From Terana coerulea (taxonomy: Eukaryota > Basidiomycota > Agaricomycetes > Polyporales > Phanerochaetaceae), in assembly GCA_024811115.1 (NCBI GenBank), contig JAKOGH010000307.1:106708-170707 (forward strand): a stretch of 64,000 bases of DNA. Direction: 5' to 3'. Each line of letters opens with the position of its first letter. The stretch's first letter is position 1. Shown piece by piece: positions 22,050 to 33,539 of the stretch. The notes under the pieces are model-generated. The model worked only from the letters and a program-made list of their open reading frames with translations. It was not told the origin of the DNA and made no database searches. A program made the translations under genes and the position numbers.

Positions 22050-24046
22050 TCAGTAGATGTCACCAGCCCGGTGGCTGCGACTCGCAGCTACAGCGCGCCA
22101 TCTAACATATAAGAACCGTAGAGTAGCCACGGCCTTGCGGGTACTCACGGCCGGCACCGTCGGCATTGGACTCTATGTCCTCCTTCTTCCCAGTCTCTGG
22201 CGGGTCGTCAGGATGATATGGAAAGTGCACATAGTTTCCACATTTGTGTACGCACTTGGCTTGACACCTCGCGTTGCAGTACGCAACGACCCAGCAGCCC
22301 TTACACACCCTGAGGCGATGGTGGGTCTTGAAGATGCTACACATGCAGTCCACCCAATGGCACCGTTTGAGAGGTTCGAACGCGGGGGCCTCCGTTTCGT
22401 CGACGTGCGGTAGAACTTTACCGAGCTCTCTCCACTGGGAGATCATGGGTCGCCGTTCAGGGATGGCTGATGGAAAGCTCTGGTCAAGGAGCGCGTCGTA
22501 CATAGAGCGCCAGACTTTCCGAGCGGACAGAATGAGTGGCACAAGTGAGCCGTCATTTTCGCCACCGCCTCCGGAGCGGATCCGTGAAAGCGCCGTGCAA
22601 AAGGTCATAGAACGGGCTATAACAGTGTCTAAACTTTACTTAATATCACGCTGTGCGACAGAAAGCAAACTTGCACATACCAGCCCAGTTTGTATCTCTT
22701 GGGTACTGTACGTACGATCCCAATGAGTTGGATATAAGGCATATCATGAAATATATCCAAGGTTGACGGAGTTGCACAGCTTGTGAAACTGAAGTTGGGC
22801 GAATAGCTCTCCTGCAGATTGAATGTCAGAACCAAGTAGGTTACGTTACCCATGTAATCAAAGCCACTCACAGGAAGATACCAATCTCCAGATTTATGAT
22901 TGATAGGTCGAATTGAGTTGTTTCTGATGACCTTCCAAGGCTACATAAGTGCCGTCGACATGCCGCCAAGCTTGCTGAGATAATGTTTCGCTGCAAGGGC
23001 ATTTCGATGGAAATCGGTGGATGGGGAGGTTGTGATTGTACTCTGCGCGGCGTGGATAATGCGCCAGGAGTGAAAACTGTAAGTCGATGCCAACTACGGA
23101 CTCCTCTTTGAGGTCACGTAGTGTAGAGAGAAGTAACTTCTCTGAGCATGTACAGCCTTGCGCTACTTCACCGTAGAATGCTGATAACAAGGATGGCTCA
23201 ACAAAGGCCAACATCGATGCGAGAGCATTGCGCTGCGTCGAGTATTCTTCGCTGAGAACCCATACCGTCAACAGAATATGCGCCATGTGGGACTTTGACA
23301 GCTTGGGTTGGTAACCCCTGGTAGATAATATGAGAAAGATAAGTAAGTTGGGGAGCGTGTTAAGTAATCCGCGCACTGATACTTCTCCTGCACATCGCCT
23401 AACGCGCCAGAACAGATAACCAGGTTTCCACGGAATTCTTCTACAAATGGCTAACTGGGATCCTCGGAGCTGAGATCTGGGCCTAGCAGGGGATCTCGAA
23501 GTTCCCAGAGGCGGTCCCAGAAGCGGCGTGCGTCCGATGCGATTGTGTTCCCAGCCTTCGCCAGTTCATCATGAAGAAGAGAGCATATGTCCCCGGTATC
23601 CAGGAGGTAATGTAAGCACAAGTTGAAGACCTTAAGTAACCATCCTGTGTAAAACTACGAGATTCAGCCCCACCACTACGGGACTTGCAGTGTGCACCAC
23701 TCACTCGTAACGAGCTCATATCTCTACCATCTGTTCCTAGATACTCCTTGCTGTAGCCAAACAAATATTCTTCCGTTAAAATCTGCAGCACTATTGTGTG
23801 GAAGCCCGTCCGGACGAGTGCGTTGCAGGTGTACTCGCGATCGTCAGGAGCATGTAGGGCGCTCAGCAGGTCTGCAGCTCTGCTGTAATATTCTGGACTT
23901 CTTAGTCCACCGTAAGAAGTGAGATAGTCCGCCCATAAAGCACTGTCAGTTGGCACGGGCTCTGAGGTCAGCTGCAACACTGTGTCCATCGATGGCGGCA
24001 GTGAATAGGTGGTCTTGAATGGGTAGAGCTCCAGTGGGAACGTCAT
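22050..24046 (-). CDS. MYND-type zinc finger protein (first of a divergent pair)
   Basis: Basidiomycete-type protein with a C-terminal MYND finger. Exon 1 starts at ATG 24046 (MTFPLELYPFKTTYSLPPSM) and ends at SSLR before GTGAGT; exon 2 begins FYTGWLLKVFNLCLHYLLD. Middle exons cover about 23376-22894 (RGLLNTLPNLLIFLI onwards) and 22870-22690, with boundaries I could not fix. The finger is spliced: CHWVDCMCSIFKTHHRLRVC, KGCWVVAYCNARCQAK, an intron starting GTGCGT at about 22250, then DWEEGGHRVQC. This restores all Cys/His ligands, whereas reading through the intron would destroy the last two. The end is either a stop at 22145 or, with one more GTGAGT intron, at 22050. MYND fingers bind proline-containing partners; the precise role is unknown. 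Confidence 0.7.
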
Positions 24047-24505
24047 TATGTCGTTGTTCTGATGTGCAATAGATTATCCAGACAGTATATGTCGTCAAAT
24101 ACAAGGAGAGTGTAAGGACGGCAGTAAAGCTGTGGTGGTGAAGGCAAGGGGATGCAAAAATAAAATCCTATACGTGAGGCCATAAAATCCGAATAACGGC
24201 CCTTGGGGACCCCCTCCCCCTTCGGCACATTCCGATTATTCCCACGGTCTATATATGGTATCTCGGATCACGTTCAGCGCGGCCGTCAGTGGACGGCAGT
24301 GCCCGCCGCACTCGGTCACGTCGAGTGCTCCTTCTTCCTTTGTGTGTGTTGTAGGTGCAAGCTGCGCGAAGCAACTCAGTATTTTACTGTGGACCTTCAG
24401 CAGGCTAATGTCGCGGAAATATTATTTGTGAGAGCTGGTGAATCATCAGTGATATCAGTTCAGCTCAGGCCAGCAAATATCCCTGAGCTATGAACATCAA
24501 TATTG
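24047..24505. promoter_or_regulatory. Upstream region of the minus-strand MYND gene with GC-rich motif
   Basis: Contains a GC-rich motif GGGGACCCCCTCCC at about 24207-24220 inside a roughly 38-bp segment that is repeated imperfectly at about 24825-24862, and CTATATATGG at about 24249. No coding evidence. Confidence 0.4.
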
Positions 24506-24768
24506 TTACTGTGTTATATTGCTCAACCCATGCCACCCAGCATATAGAGCTGCCGGTAGCTGGTACTTATCCTCTGAAGGGTTCTGGACCAAGGTGTCGG
24601 CACGGCTAGAATAACATTGTTGCCCCAGTGACTTGTCACCGTCACTGAGTTGAAGCAAGTATACAGTGCATAAGTAATGGTGTGACCGTTACTTACCCAA
24701 TCCAACCACACCGAGCTCTTGGGCGTGGAAACATGCATGAAAGAGGCTTGCGTGTTCGTAAAAGTCAT
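24506..24768 (-). CDS. Candidate two-exon small gene between the MYND genes
   Basis: ATG at 24768, exon 1 to 24697, a 65-nt intron with consensus GTAAGT donor and ACAAG acceptor, exon 2 24631-24506. The splice is in frame and converts an improbable tail into a hydrophilic one (SLGQQCYSSRADTLVQ, LPAALYAGWHGLSNITQ), about 66 residues. No family recognised and no signal peptide. It may equally be a remnant of a third MYND-region gene, or chance. Confidence 0.3.
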
Positions 24769-25165
24769 GTACGAGCTATTTTATGCCTCGAAGATACCAT
24801 ACTATGAGATTATATGCTCTGGAAAAATCCCGGATAACGTCCCTCGAGGACCCCCTCCCTGCCCCACGTCAAGGCGCTTACGGGTGCATGCCCCTTGGGT
24901 GAAGGATGAAGGGGTTGAGCGCCCGTTCTGGCTTGATTCGGGCGACGGGAAAGTCCAAGACTATCGGGCGCCCGATGCAGGTGCGGTCTTTACTCCGCCC
25001 ATCTAGCCTGCTCTAACATCCTCGATACAAAGCGTACACCCAACTCCTCTTTACAGTGTTACACGCAGCGGAGTGCCACGTGTTGCCACCAATCAAAATG
25101 CGTAGAGGCACGGGCAACTCCTCCATCCCGCACGCAGACGACCCCGCTTAGACTCTTGAAAGGAC
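24769..25165. promoter_or_regulatory. Upstream region of the plus-strand MYND gene
   Basis: Holds the second copy of the GC-rich motif (GAGGACCCCCTCCC at about 24846) about 320 bp before the start codon. No coding evidence otherwise. Confidence 0.4.
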
Positions 25166-26897
25166 ATGCCTGAACCCACCGCAGAAAGCTTTTTCGCCGG
25201 AGTGACTCGGACTGCGCAGGAGTACAATGAGGCACTGGAGAAAGGCTTGCCAATACCGGAGGAGGTGACAAACGGGGGATTCGGTGAGTAATATCTTGCT
25301 CGGCTATTCGACTCGTCTGACAAGGTCATTTCTAGCTGGATTCGAGACATGCGCACGTTGCCAGAAGAAGATCGAATCTCCTCAGAAGCCGAAAAGATGT
25401 TCAGCATGCAAGGCCGTCATTTATTGCAGCCAACAAGTATGTCGACCCTTTAACGGACGGCGCGCAGAAGCTAAACGCGAATTGTCTCCTAGTGTAGCAC
25501 CGCAGGCTGGAATAAAGGGCCCGTACCCACCGCACCAGGACATAAGCATTTCTGTGCAGATAACAAGGTCCGTCTGCCCTTTCCCCCCCTGCTGCCGACC
25601 AGTTACTGATAATTTCTACAGAGACACATGCAGCGTCTTCCGGAGACGCAAGCCGTGCTTGAGTCGTTCCCGTGGGGCAGGCTGGAACAAGACGGCAGCT
25701 TCTCCTTTGACCTCGCTCGCGGTCGCTTCTCGGTTCTTGGAGGCACGGATACCGGGTACTGGAGCCATCGTGGCGGCCCTGTGCCGCACTCGGACAACGG
25801 CGGTCCCGAGTCTATGGCATCCCTGCTTGCCTCCCCGCTGGCTCGCAAAATCGCCGCGGCCTTCCAGCATCTGGATGGCTACGACCTCCTGCACCACCAG
25901 GGCCATCTTACCGACGAGGAAGGCTGGAGGCTCAAGCCCGAGCTGATACCCTACCGCGACATGGCGAGCCTCCCTGCCGAACGGCGGCCTTGTTTGGTGA
26001 CGGAGTTCGAAGGGGGCGTCAAAGACTGGGACTCGTGGTACAAGTGGCGTAGACTGCCCAAGCAGTCGCCGGCGGCGTTGCTCATGAGCTTCCCGCTCGA
26101 GCGTGTACCAGCTTCTTGTCCATTCCCTCAAGCTCACAAGCCCGACGGCAGGCAAGCCGAACAACCGGAAACGACTTTGCATACATCTGCTCGGCGCAGA
26201 GGTAGAGCTGAACTTCGTCCCACTGTACGTCAAGCTATCTGGGGTGTCTGTACCCATTGAGTTGACCCTTCTATATGACAGGTTCTCCGAGCTTGCGCTG
26301 CTCCTGCCGTACCACGACATTGTCATTTACATGTGGGGCTCCAGCGTCTACAAGCTAGTTGAGGAATCCAAGAAGCAGGGGCATAAACGGCTCGCCGCTG
26401 CACCGATCTCTTTCAACCGGCATCCCCGTTTTCGAGTACCGTGCACCAGGGGACTTGGGCGCGAGCACACTGACTGTGCGGCTATACGGCAACTCGCCCA
26501 CCTGGAACACGAAGGAGCTCGAGAAGATGATGACGGGCGCGGTGCCGCTGCCCGACGCGCTCATCGCGCTGAATGCCGGCGTGGGATCCTACCGGAGTTG
26601 GTTCGAGGTCGTGCACATCGCGCACGGCGCAGACATACCGTTCGCGGTCACGGAGTACCTTGAGCAGTCACTCGAGTATACGGTGCAGACTATCGTACGT
26701 ATTATGACGTAATGTTTAGTGTCTGTAGGGTGCTCATCGCTGCATCGAACCAGTTCCCTGTGATTATCACGACTTCGCCCAAGCGCACCCACGCGATTGC
26801 GTTCAACCCCTTCCATCGGCCTGGCCAACGGTCTTTTGCTTCATGGAAGCTTCCGAACCTTGTCAATGGGTTCACAATGGTTGTAGTAGGATCGTAG
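25166..26897 (+). CDS. MYND finger protein with Mss51-like C-terminal domain
   Basis: N-terminal MYND zinc finger followed by a long domain resembling the Mss51 C-terminal region. Exons: 25166-25283, 25336-25436, 25493-25567, 25622-26224, 26282-26694, 26729-26897. The finger spans exons 2-3: CARCQKKIESPQKPKRCSAC, KAVIYCSQQ, CSTAGWNKGPVP, then HKHFC, so all ligands are present. The later domain shows YDLLHHQGHLTDEEGW, CIHLLGAEVELNFVP, LPYHDIVIYMWGSSVYKLVE, and the ending NPFHRPGQRSFASWKLPNLV. Frame breaks: an extra G at about 26098-26102 (restores FPLSVYQLL) and another near 26400; the junction at 26694/26729 is also out of phase by one. A direct C-terminal-domain role is unknown outside yeast, where Mss51 regulates Cox1 translation. 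Confidence 0.75.
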
Positions 26898-27118
26898 TAA
26901 GGGTGCGCATACTCAGGACCGTATGAGAGTGGTGAACTTGTACTTTGGGTCTGGTGTATATAAAGTTTAACACATCCTGGGTGTAATAAGAATATGAACA
27001 TGTACATGGTTTCCCTCACCGCGCGGTCTGTGGCTTCGCCTGAGATATCTCTAACCGTCATCCACATCCTGTCGATTGCATACGTTGAGTCAAATTGTGT
27101 CTGTAGAAATAATGCCAC

Positions 27119-28710
27119 TCACGCTATTGACGAGTCGAAGATCGAAATGGAGGTCGTAATCAAGACTGCAGCCTTGCCGCAATGGGGGATGCTAAGTTTG
27201 CGCACGCACAAGAGTCCAGCCTCGCTGATCGCAGGCAACCAGCTTGGGAGGTCCTCTTCGAGATTGTCCGTCATTCCATAGTGATACGGCGGATAAAGCT
27301 CAACGTGGCACCTTCCCCTGTCGACGTCCCGAAGACTGGGGAAGATGGCGTCCAGCGCGGCGCAGAGGGCCTTGACGCCAAAGCGCACCTTGGAGGCTTG
27401 GTCCTCAGTGCGATGAACCTTGTACGAGACCTCGATGCGCGTTAGGACGTGGCAGGGGCCTTGAGATGATGGTCGGAGAACAAATCGTGCCATGAACCTG
27501 AATTCAGTGGTCACCAGAATCGACCCTGGTATGAGTTAGGTAATTGATCTCAACAGTGGACTCTACGCGACTCACATTCATCACGTTCAGACCCCACCTC
27601 GTCCGGACCCATGAGCGAGAATGTATGAAATTCTATTCGTTTTCGATGCTCCGAAGGATACTTCGCAGCCTCAGGTGGGGTTCGGTTTATGACAGTGGCG
27701 GCTGACGAATAACGAGTACTGCTATCATATGTAACTTCTGGCGGTAGCTCTGCAAGCTTTACTTCCCGAATTACCGCTACAACGGGTTCAGCAAGTCGTC
27801 TAAGGCGTGCCGATTCTGAAGACGTCATCGAGAACGGCCGGTCGTTGCGGTTCGTGGACTGAGGGGCAAGGAGTAGCAGCCACAGAGTAGAGACCGTTCG
27901 AGGCCCGAAATTCCCTTGTTCAACGCGCCGGAGCCTGCTGTTACCATGCATCCATGTCGGAGGACTTTTGTCGTCGACATCCCACACAACGTGGGAGAGC
28001 TGCAGTCGGGTCAGTCTCCGGAGACTGTTTATGAGCATAGCCAAACGGCGGAACGTGGGGAATCGGTGATCTCCAATGAAGAGAGTGGTGACATGCTCGC
28101 AGCGGCGAAAAACGGCTGGAAGACGAGACGCAAGTGGCGAAACCCAAAAGGGACAGGGATAGTCCTTGCCCGCATTGTGCCAGTCGATCATTTCCAAGCT
28201 AGGCAGCCGCCGTGGCAAAAGCGAACAGACCAGAGATGTCGTCCACCTCGAGTTGATCTTCAATCTATCCTCCTTGCTGAGCCACGGCAACCTGTTTGGG
28301 AGGAAGTCGTGCGTTGTTGCCACAATGGTGAGCCTTTGTAGGTTAAAAAGTTTGGCTTGAACCGACGATATCATCCGTTTCACCTCCTGCGGGCAGCTCG
28401 CGAAAGCCCACATCAGCGCTGCGTCTGCGCACTCCTCGTGCCACATTTTGCACACCAGCGCGCAGCAGGTGATGGTTTTTCTGCTCATCTCGTGATCGGA
28501 CCAAGAAGTCATCACAGTAGCAAAGTCTGCCATGACGTATTGCAAGATGTCGAGCTGAATCTCTGGAGGTAACCTGGCATGCGACGGAATCTTCGTTTGG
28601 TCCGCCTGTAGTGGGTTGAAACGTGCTCCTCGATAGGAAAAACGAATGGATCCTGGCCGAAGTTGACCCGGAAGTACAGGGTGGGATCGTGTACCAAGAC
28701 AGTGGGGCAT
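27119..28710 (-). CDS. F-box protein
   Basis: Two exons, 28710-27576 and 27525-27119, intron GTGAGT...ACCAG of 50 nt, spliced in frame with no corrections, about 513 residues. The F-box is at residues 47-90: LPPEIQLDILQYVMAD then TITCCALVCKMWHEECADAA. It would bind Skp1 in an SCF ubiquitin ligase; the C-terminal 400 residues should select the substrate. They contain Leu-rich stretches (LRRLTRLQLSHVVWDVDD) but no clear repeat. The codon use is GC-rich and typical of the neighbours. Convergent with the plus-strand MYND gene, about 220 bp apart. Expanded F-box families are a feature of mushroom genomes. An additional short intron after DSSIA (GTGAGT) is possible but only 22 nt and so rejected. 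Confidence 0.8.
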
Positions 28711-29193
28711 ACTTGATAGTCAAGGCCAATGTTGTTGCGCGTACGTTGTTCTATTACTTGGCATTAGTACTCTACAGCAAATAAGTTCTACTGTTAAACC
28801 AACTCTTGATTTCGCCATTTATGGTCACGACGAATGAGCTGTCTTGATAAGAAAGGTATACACCTATCACACCGCCTATATGGCACAATCAGTGTTACAC
28901 AGCAAGAAGTGGATGCTTTTAAAGGTTACCGTATTTTACTAGCCCGTGACAGCCGCTGGCAATATGCATCAACGGAAGGCTTGTCTCTTGTAGTATGTGC
29001 TTCAAATGTACTGGTGGAGAATTCTGCGCCGCGAATCTACGGCTTGGTGAGAATATAATGGGCGGTAGCGGACGATTTACGCACCCGACTTGCATAGGAT
29101 CCCGGAATTGAACTGGAGGGGGTTTGCTGAAGAGCGTATTCTGAACAGCAGAAACAGCAAAACGGACTGGGTATGCTCACTGGAACCCGGGCC
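28711..29193. other. Intergenic, AT-richer, no supported gene
   Basis: Relatively AT-rich with only short open frames (28834-29058, plus). No motif recognised. Confidence 0.4.
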
Positions 29194-29535
29194 CTAGATA
29201 CTCAGTCCATACAGACACCTCAAAATAGTACACATCGCATCCGAAAGGCACCGGTTGGTCTGCGCGAACGCACACGCATTGATCCCAGGCAGCATGACTC
29301 GAATTGTCGTCCACCCCCTTCCACGGGTAAGGTTCACTTTCCGATACCGTAGGCCACGCAGGCGCAGCCCCAGCTCGTCAGAGAACATCTTTACAGCGTG
29401 ATCGCACTTTTTCACCAGTCGTGTAGGTAACTTCCATGACGGCGGCACCTGATGGTCGGAGGCGCAGATGCGTAGATACGACATGGCGTGAGGTATCAAG
29501 TCGTCGTAGGCTTCGGGTGCGGGATGCTGATCCAT
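29194..29535 (-). CDS. Uncharacterised 113-residue open frame
   Basis: Single open frame from ATG 29535 (MDQHPAPEAYDDLIPHAMSY) to TAG at 29194. Codon choice is GC-ended and looks coding (GCC TAC GAC GAC), unlike surrounding noise, and the protein is basic with a KLPTRLVKKCDHAV segment. No signal peptide, helix-rich membrane segment or family motif. It may be one exon of a larger minus-strand gene continuing upstream. Confidence 0.35.
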   Translation of the reverse strand: MDQHPAPEAYDDLIPHAMSYLRICASDHQVPPSWKLPTRLVKKCDHAVKMFSDELGLRLRGLRYRKVNLTRGRGWTTIRVMLPGINACAFAQTNRCLSDAMCTILRCLYGLSI

Positions 29536-30473
29536 AGCAGCGGACTAGAAGGAGGAGAGGTAGACAAAGACGACACACCGAGCTGGCTCTGGAAGCGGGG
29601 AAAGATAGCAAGAGACAGGAGAGCGACGATGTCGGGGAGAACGGAGAGGATACGGCTACACTGATATCTTGCGGCGCATCGGACAGCACAGCAGAAAATC
29701 TCTTGCTGTGAGAACCAATTCGTCATGCGTTCGACGAGGCATTGCTTCCCTTTGGCAATGGTACACCAAGGGATGGGGCAGCATCTCGGAGACCTGCATG
29801 TGATCAAAGGAAGCGACCAAGTCCCCGTCCAGTGGTTCCTTCGACAGGCCGTGGCATCCTAGGACCCGGGCGCAGGGCTGTGGCCGGCAGTGCAGCGCCA
29901 GCCCTTTTCCTGGCGGAATTGCCAGACAGAACAAAGAAGGCTATGTATGGATAACAGCTTCAAGGATCTGACAAGATATCGATAGGTAAGGACCGCACAA
30001 CTTCCAGAACATCAAGCTCACCGTCCGCGGTTTGGGGGCTGTGTTTGATCACAGGAGCGGAAGGATACCGGCAGTGCAGAAGTATGGCGGCTCATCAACG
30101 TACGCATCCAGGGAAAGAACCAGTCGACGAAAATTGGCCTCTGAACCGTGCTCGTAAATCTGGGGGCAACTCAGGTTGCCATCGAAGTCGCCGTACCAGG
30201 GCCTATTCAGTGTTCCAGTTAACAATGAGGAAGTCGTATTCAGAGTTCAGGGGATGAATCGCTCGCATCGCATCCGGCCATCCACGTGGCGCTATAGACG
30301 TTTCGTCGTTGGGCGCTCCGACAAGCCAAGTTGGTTCTTCTCAACGTCCACCGACCTCGTCGAGCTCCGCCTGCCGTTCTCCCCAGTATTGTCGCTGCTT
30401 GGGGTCGCTGGCCGACTTGTCCTGGGGACCACCACATCATCATATTCTTCGTTCTTTGACACGTGCCATCACT
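29536..30473. promoter_or_regulatory. Upstream region of the Axl2-like gene
   Basis: No supported gene. The open frame of the next gene extends upstream to 30309 without an ATG, which suggests long 5'UTR rather than coding sequence. Confidence 0.4.
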
Positions 30474-33400
30474 ATGCAAGTCGCTCCTTTAGCTCACATC
30501 TTTTCAGCGACCGCGCTACTAGTCCTTTCACTCTCATCCGCTTGGGCCTCTATTACTGTCAACCATCCTCTAGAAGAACAACTGCCTCTAATTGCAAGAA
30601 TCAACACGCCGTATAACTGGACTATATCGAATACCACGTTTGTGTCATCTCGCAACGCGTCGCTGGTGTACGCGGCTTCAAACCTCCCTGGCTGGCTCGT
30701 CTTCGACCATGCAACCCTCTCCTTCCGCGGCATGCCATCTCAGTTGGACGAAGGCTCCCGAAACCTGAAGCTTTCCGTGAATGACAGCAAGTCAGCGGAT
30801 GAAGCGTCGTCCAGTTTCGTGCTTCGTGTCGAGTCGAGGCCCGCGCCCAAGGTTATACACTCTGTAGGGGACCAGTTCCGCCTACCGAACCCTTCTCTGT
30901 CCTCTGTGTACCTGGTCTCCGAAAATTCTGCACTCAGCTCGGACGTGCCCGCGCTTCGAATCCCTCCCAAATGGTCGTTCAGCATCGGGTTCCAGTACGA
31001 CACTTTCACATCGCTCTCCGGCGAGGACGTTTACTATGCTGCACTGCAAGCGGACGGATCTCCTCTTCCGGAATGGATACACTTCAACCCAACGTCTATC
31101 ACCTTCAACGGTGTCACTCCTACGTCTCAGGAACTGAACATGCCGCACTCGGTCTCTCTAGCATTGCATGCTTCCGAGCAGGAAGGCTACTCTGGGTCGT
31201 CGCTGCCGTTCAACCTCTTTGTCGCTGAGCACGAAGTCTCTTTGGTTACGACTTCTCTGCCGACTATCAACATCACCGCCGATGCAGACTTTTCTATAAG
31301 CCTAAACTCCGCTGCGGACTACTCTGGTGTTCTCTTGGACAGTAAGCCAATCCAGCCTTCGGACATCGTCATGGTGGAAGTGGACACCTCGTTTTATGGG
31401 GAATGGCTCAATTACGACACGTCTAGCAAGACCCTCAGCGGTACACCTCCACACGACCTGAAGGAAGACACGATACTCCCGGTGACCATCACGACAACAG
31501 TGAAACAAACCATCGAGACAAATGTTTCCCTTGCCGTGGTGCCGTCCTTCTTCACTTCTTCCGCCCTTCAACCCGTCCTTATCGAAGCTGGGAGCGCTCT
31601 CGACTTCATGCTTACACCCTTCTTCTCCAATGCTACTAGCGTTAATGGGCACGACGATGTAAACCTTTCCGCGTCCTTCGAACCGGAAAATGCCACCCAA
31701 TTTCTCAGCTTCGACGCGACTATGGCGACCGTAGCTGGCTCTATTCCTGCCAACTTCTCCGCCTACACGCATATAGCGATCTCCTTCACCGCATACAGCC
31801 ACATCACGCACTCGACATCGCATACCAGCCTGCCCATTTCTTTGACGCCTTCGGATTATGCGAAATCGCACGTCGGAGGTTCACCAAAACTTTCCACCGC
31901 AACTCGTGCGAAGCTTCTGCTCGGTCTTAAGATAGCCTTCGGTGTCGTTGGTGGTCTGTTGCTCTTTGGTTTGCTCCTAGCTGGAATGCGCAAGTGCGCC
32001 CGTGTAAAAGACACCGCTCTCGACGGAGAAGAAGGTATGCGCGCGTGGTCCGAGGACGAGAAGAAGTGGTACGGGATCGAGGACGATGTCAAAGATCTTG
32101 AGTCGCCCGGCAGTTTACCAACAACTCCGACGAGTGGATTGTTCTTGGGCACGGAACTGAGGCGCGCACGTACAAGGATGGGCGACGAAGTCCGAAGTCC
32201 CGGATCCGGCAGCCTACAGCTTGCGCAGAGTCCAGGTGTGATGCGCAAGGGCGAGTTTCTCGGCAAGGTCAAGGCTACGAGCAGGAAGGTCAGCAACACG
32301 ATGCGCGTCATGAGCGATACATATCGTCGCGCTGTGGGTAGCGCAAACCAGAAGACGAGACCAGTGATTGGGAAGCCGACCCTGATCATGACGGAGGACG
32401 GCCGACGCACGGATGCGGAGGACATACGGAAGCTGGCCACCGTGCAAGATCCTTTCGACGACATTCATGCAGGCCGATACGTTCAGAGCGAAATGAACAT
32501 GACCAACATTACCGACTCACCCTCGTCATCGGCTGGCGGCCGCTCTGTTCCTCGCCGCCGTCCCGATTTTGGTCCTACCACAGGCACTCGCTCTCCTTCG
32601 AGCGTTCTCCTTGCGACTCCTCCGCAAGCTCGCATCACGAAGACACAAGTGTACTCTGTCCCGCTCTCACGACAGTCTTCCTTGGACTACGATGACGCCG
32701 GAGAAGCAGTAGTACAGCGTGCGGAGAGGGCACGGAGTGTGCGCAGCGGACGGTCGGGTAGTATACTCTCGTTCCAAACGCTTGGTACCCAACCGTCCCA
32801 GAGCGGGGATAGTGGACGGCCGAGGCTCGTACCCTTCACCTCCGCCGCCCGCGTGCCTATTCCGAAGATGCCGTCGACAGTGTTTGTCAATCCTAAAAGC
32901 CCCTCGCCTTCGCCTGCGAGTGGCCGGGGAGACAAGCCGAAACGGGTGACGAGTCAAATGGCCAAGGTTTTCCGGAGCGTGTCGAACGAAAAGCGTTTCT
33001 CGCAACAGGAGGGCCAGCCTGGGGACGACCTAAGCGTGGGGATTGAGTATGTGCGTGCGCTTGGAGACGATCTTGAAGAAGATATGTCCGTTGGTATGTC
33101 TGATTCTTCCTTCTTCTAAAATAAAAGGAACTGAGGTTTGTATGTTCCAGCCGGGCCGTCCCCGTCATTCTCAGTCGCCGAATCTTCACACATCGGCCAT
33201 GGCGACACGTTTAGAAGCAAAGCAGCAGCGGAGCCAGTTCCTGTACCTCGTATGCTCGCGCGTACAGGCGAACAGTTCAAGTTCCGCATCACCCTTGCAT
33301 TACCTTTCGACTCGACGACGCCGCTCGACGTGAGGTCGATAAATGGCATGAAGCTTCCTCGGTTTGTCGTGGTCGACCTGGCCGCCGTCGGGAGCCCTGG

Positions 33401-33539
33401 CGCTGAGAAACGAGCAATCGAATTCTCCGGCGTGCCGAGCAAAAGCGATGTGGGCGAGCTGAGCGTAGGCGTGTACCAGCGTGGTAGTGATACTTGTGTG
33501 GGGCGAGTTGTGGTTGAGATTGTTGAGGCTGCGAGATAG
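30474..33539 (+). CDS. Axl2-like type I membrane protein with cadherin-fold (CADG) repeats
   Basis: Cell-surface protein of the Axl2/Bud10 type, which in yeasts marks sites of polarised growth. Two exons, 30474-33093 and 33151-33539, about 1002 residues. Signal peptide MQVAPLAHIFSATALLVLSLSSAWA, then four dystroglycan-type cadherin-like units, each with the LPxWLxFDxxxxxFxGxP signature (LPGWLVFDHATLSFRGMP at about 75; PLPEWIHFNPTSITFNGV; EWLNYDTSSKTLSGTPP; FLSFDATMATVAGSIP). Many N-glycosylation sequons. One transmembrane helix (LKIAFGVVGGLLLFGLLLAG at about 485), then a Ser-rich cytosolic tail. The first exon appears to end at a TAA (33117-33119), but that stop lies inside a 57-bp intron (GTATGT...TTCCAG); exon 2 adds RMLARTGEQFKFR, a region expected at the C-terminus of this family. 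No frame corrections required. Confidence 0.88.

Noticed and set aside
30240..30473. Upstream extension of the Axl2-like reading frame to 30309
   Set aside because: There is no ATG in the extension and the signal peptide begins exactly at the ATG at 30474.
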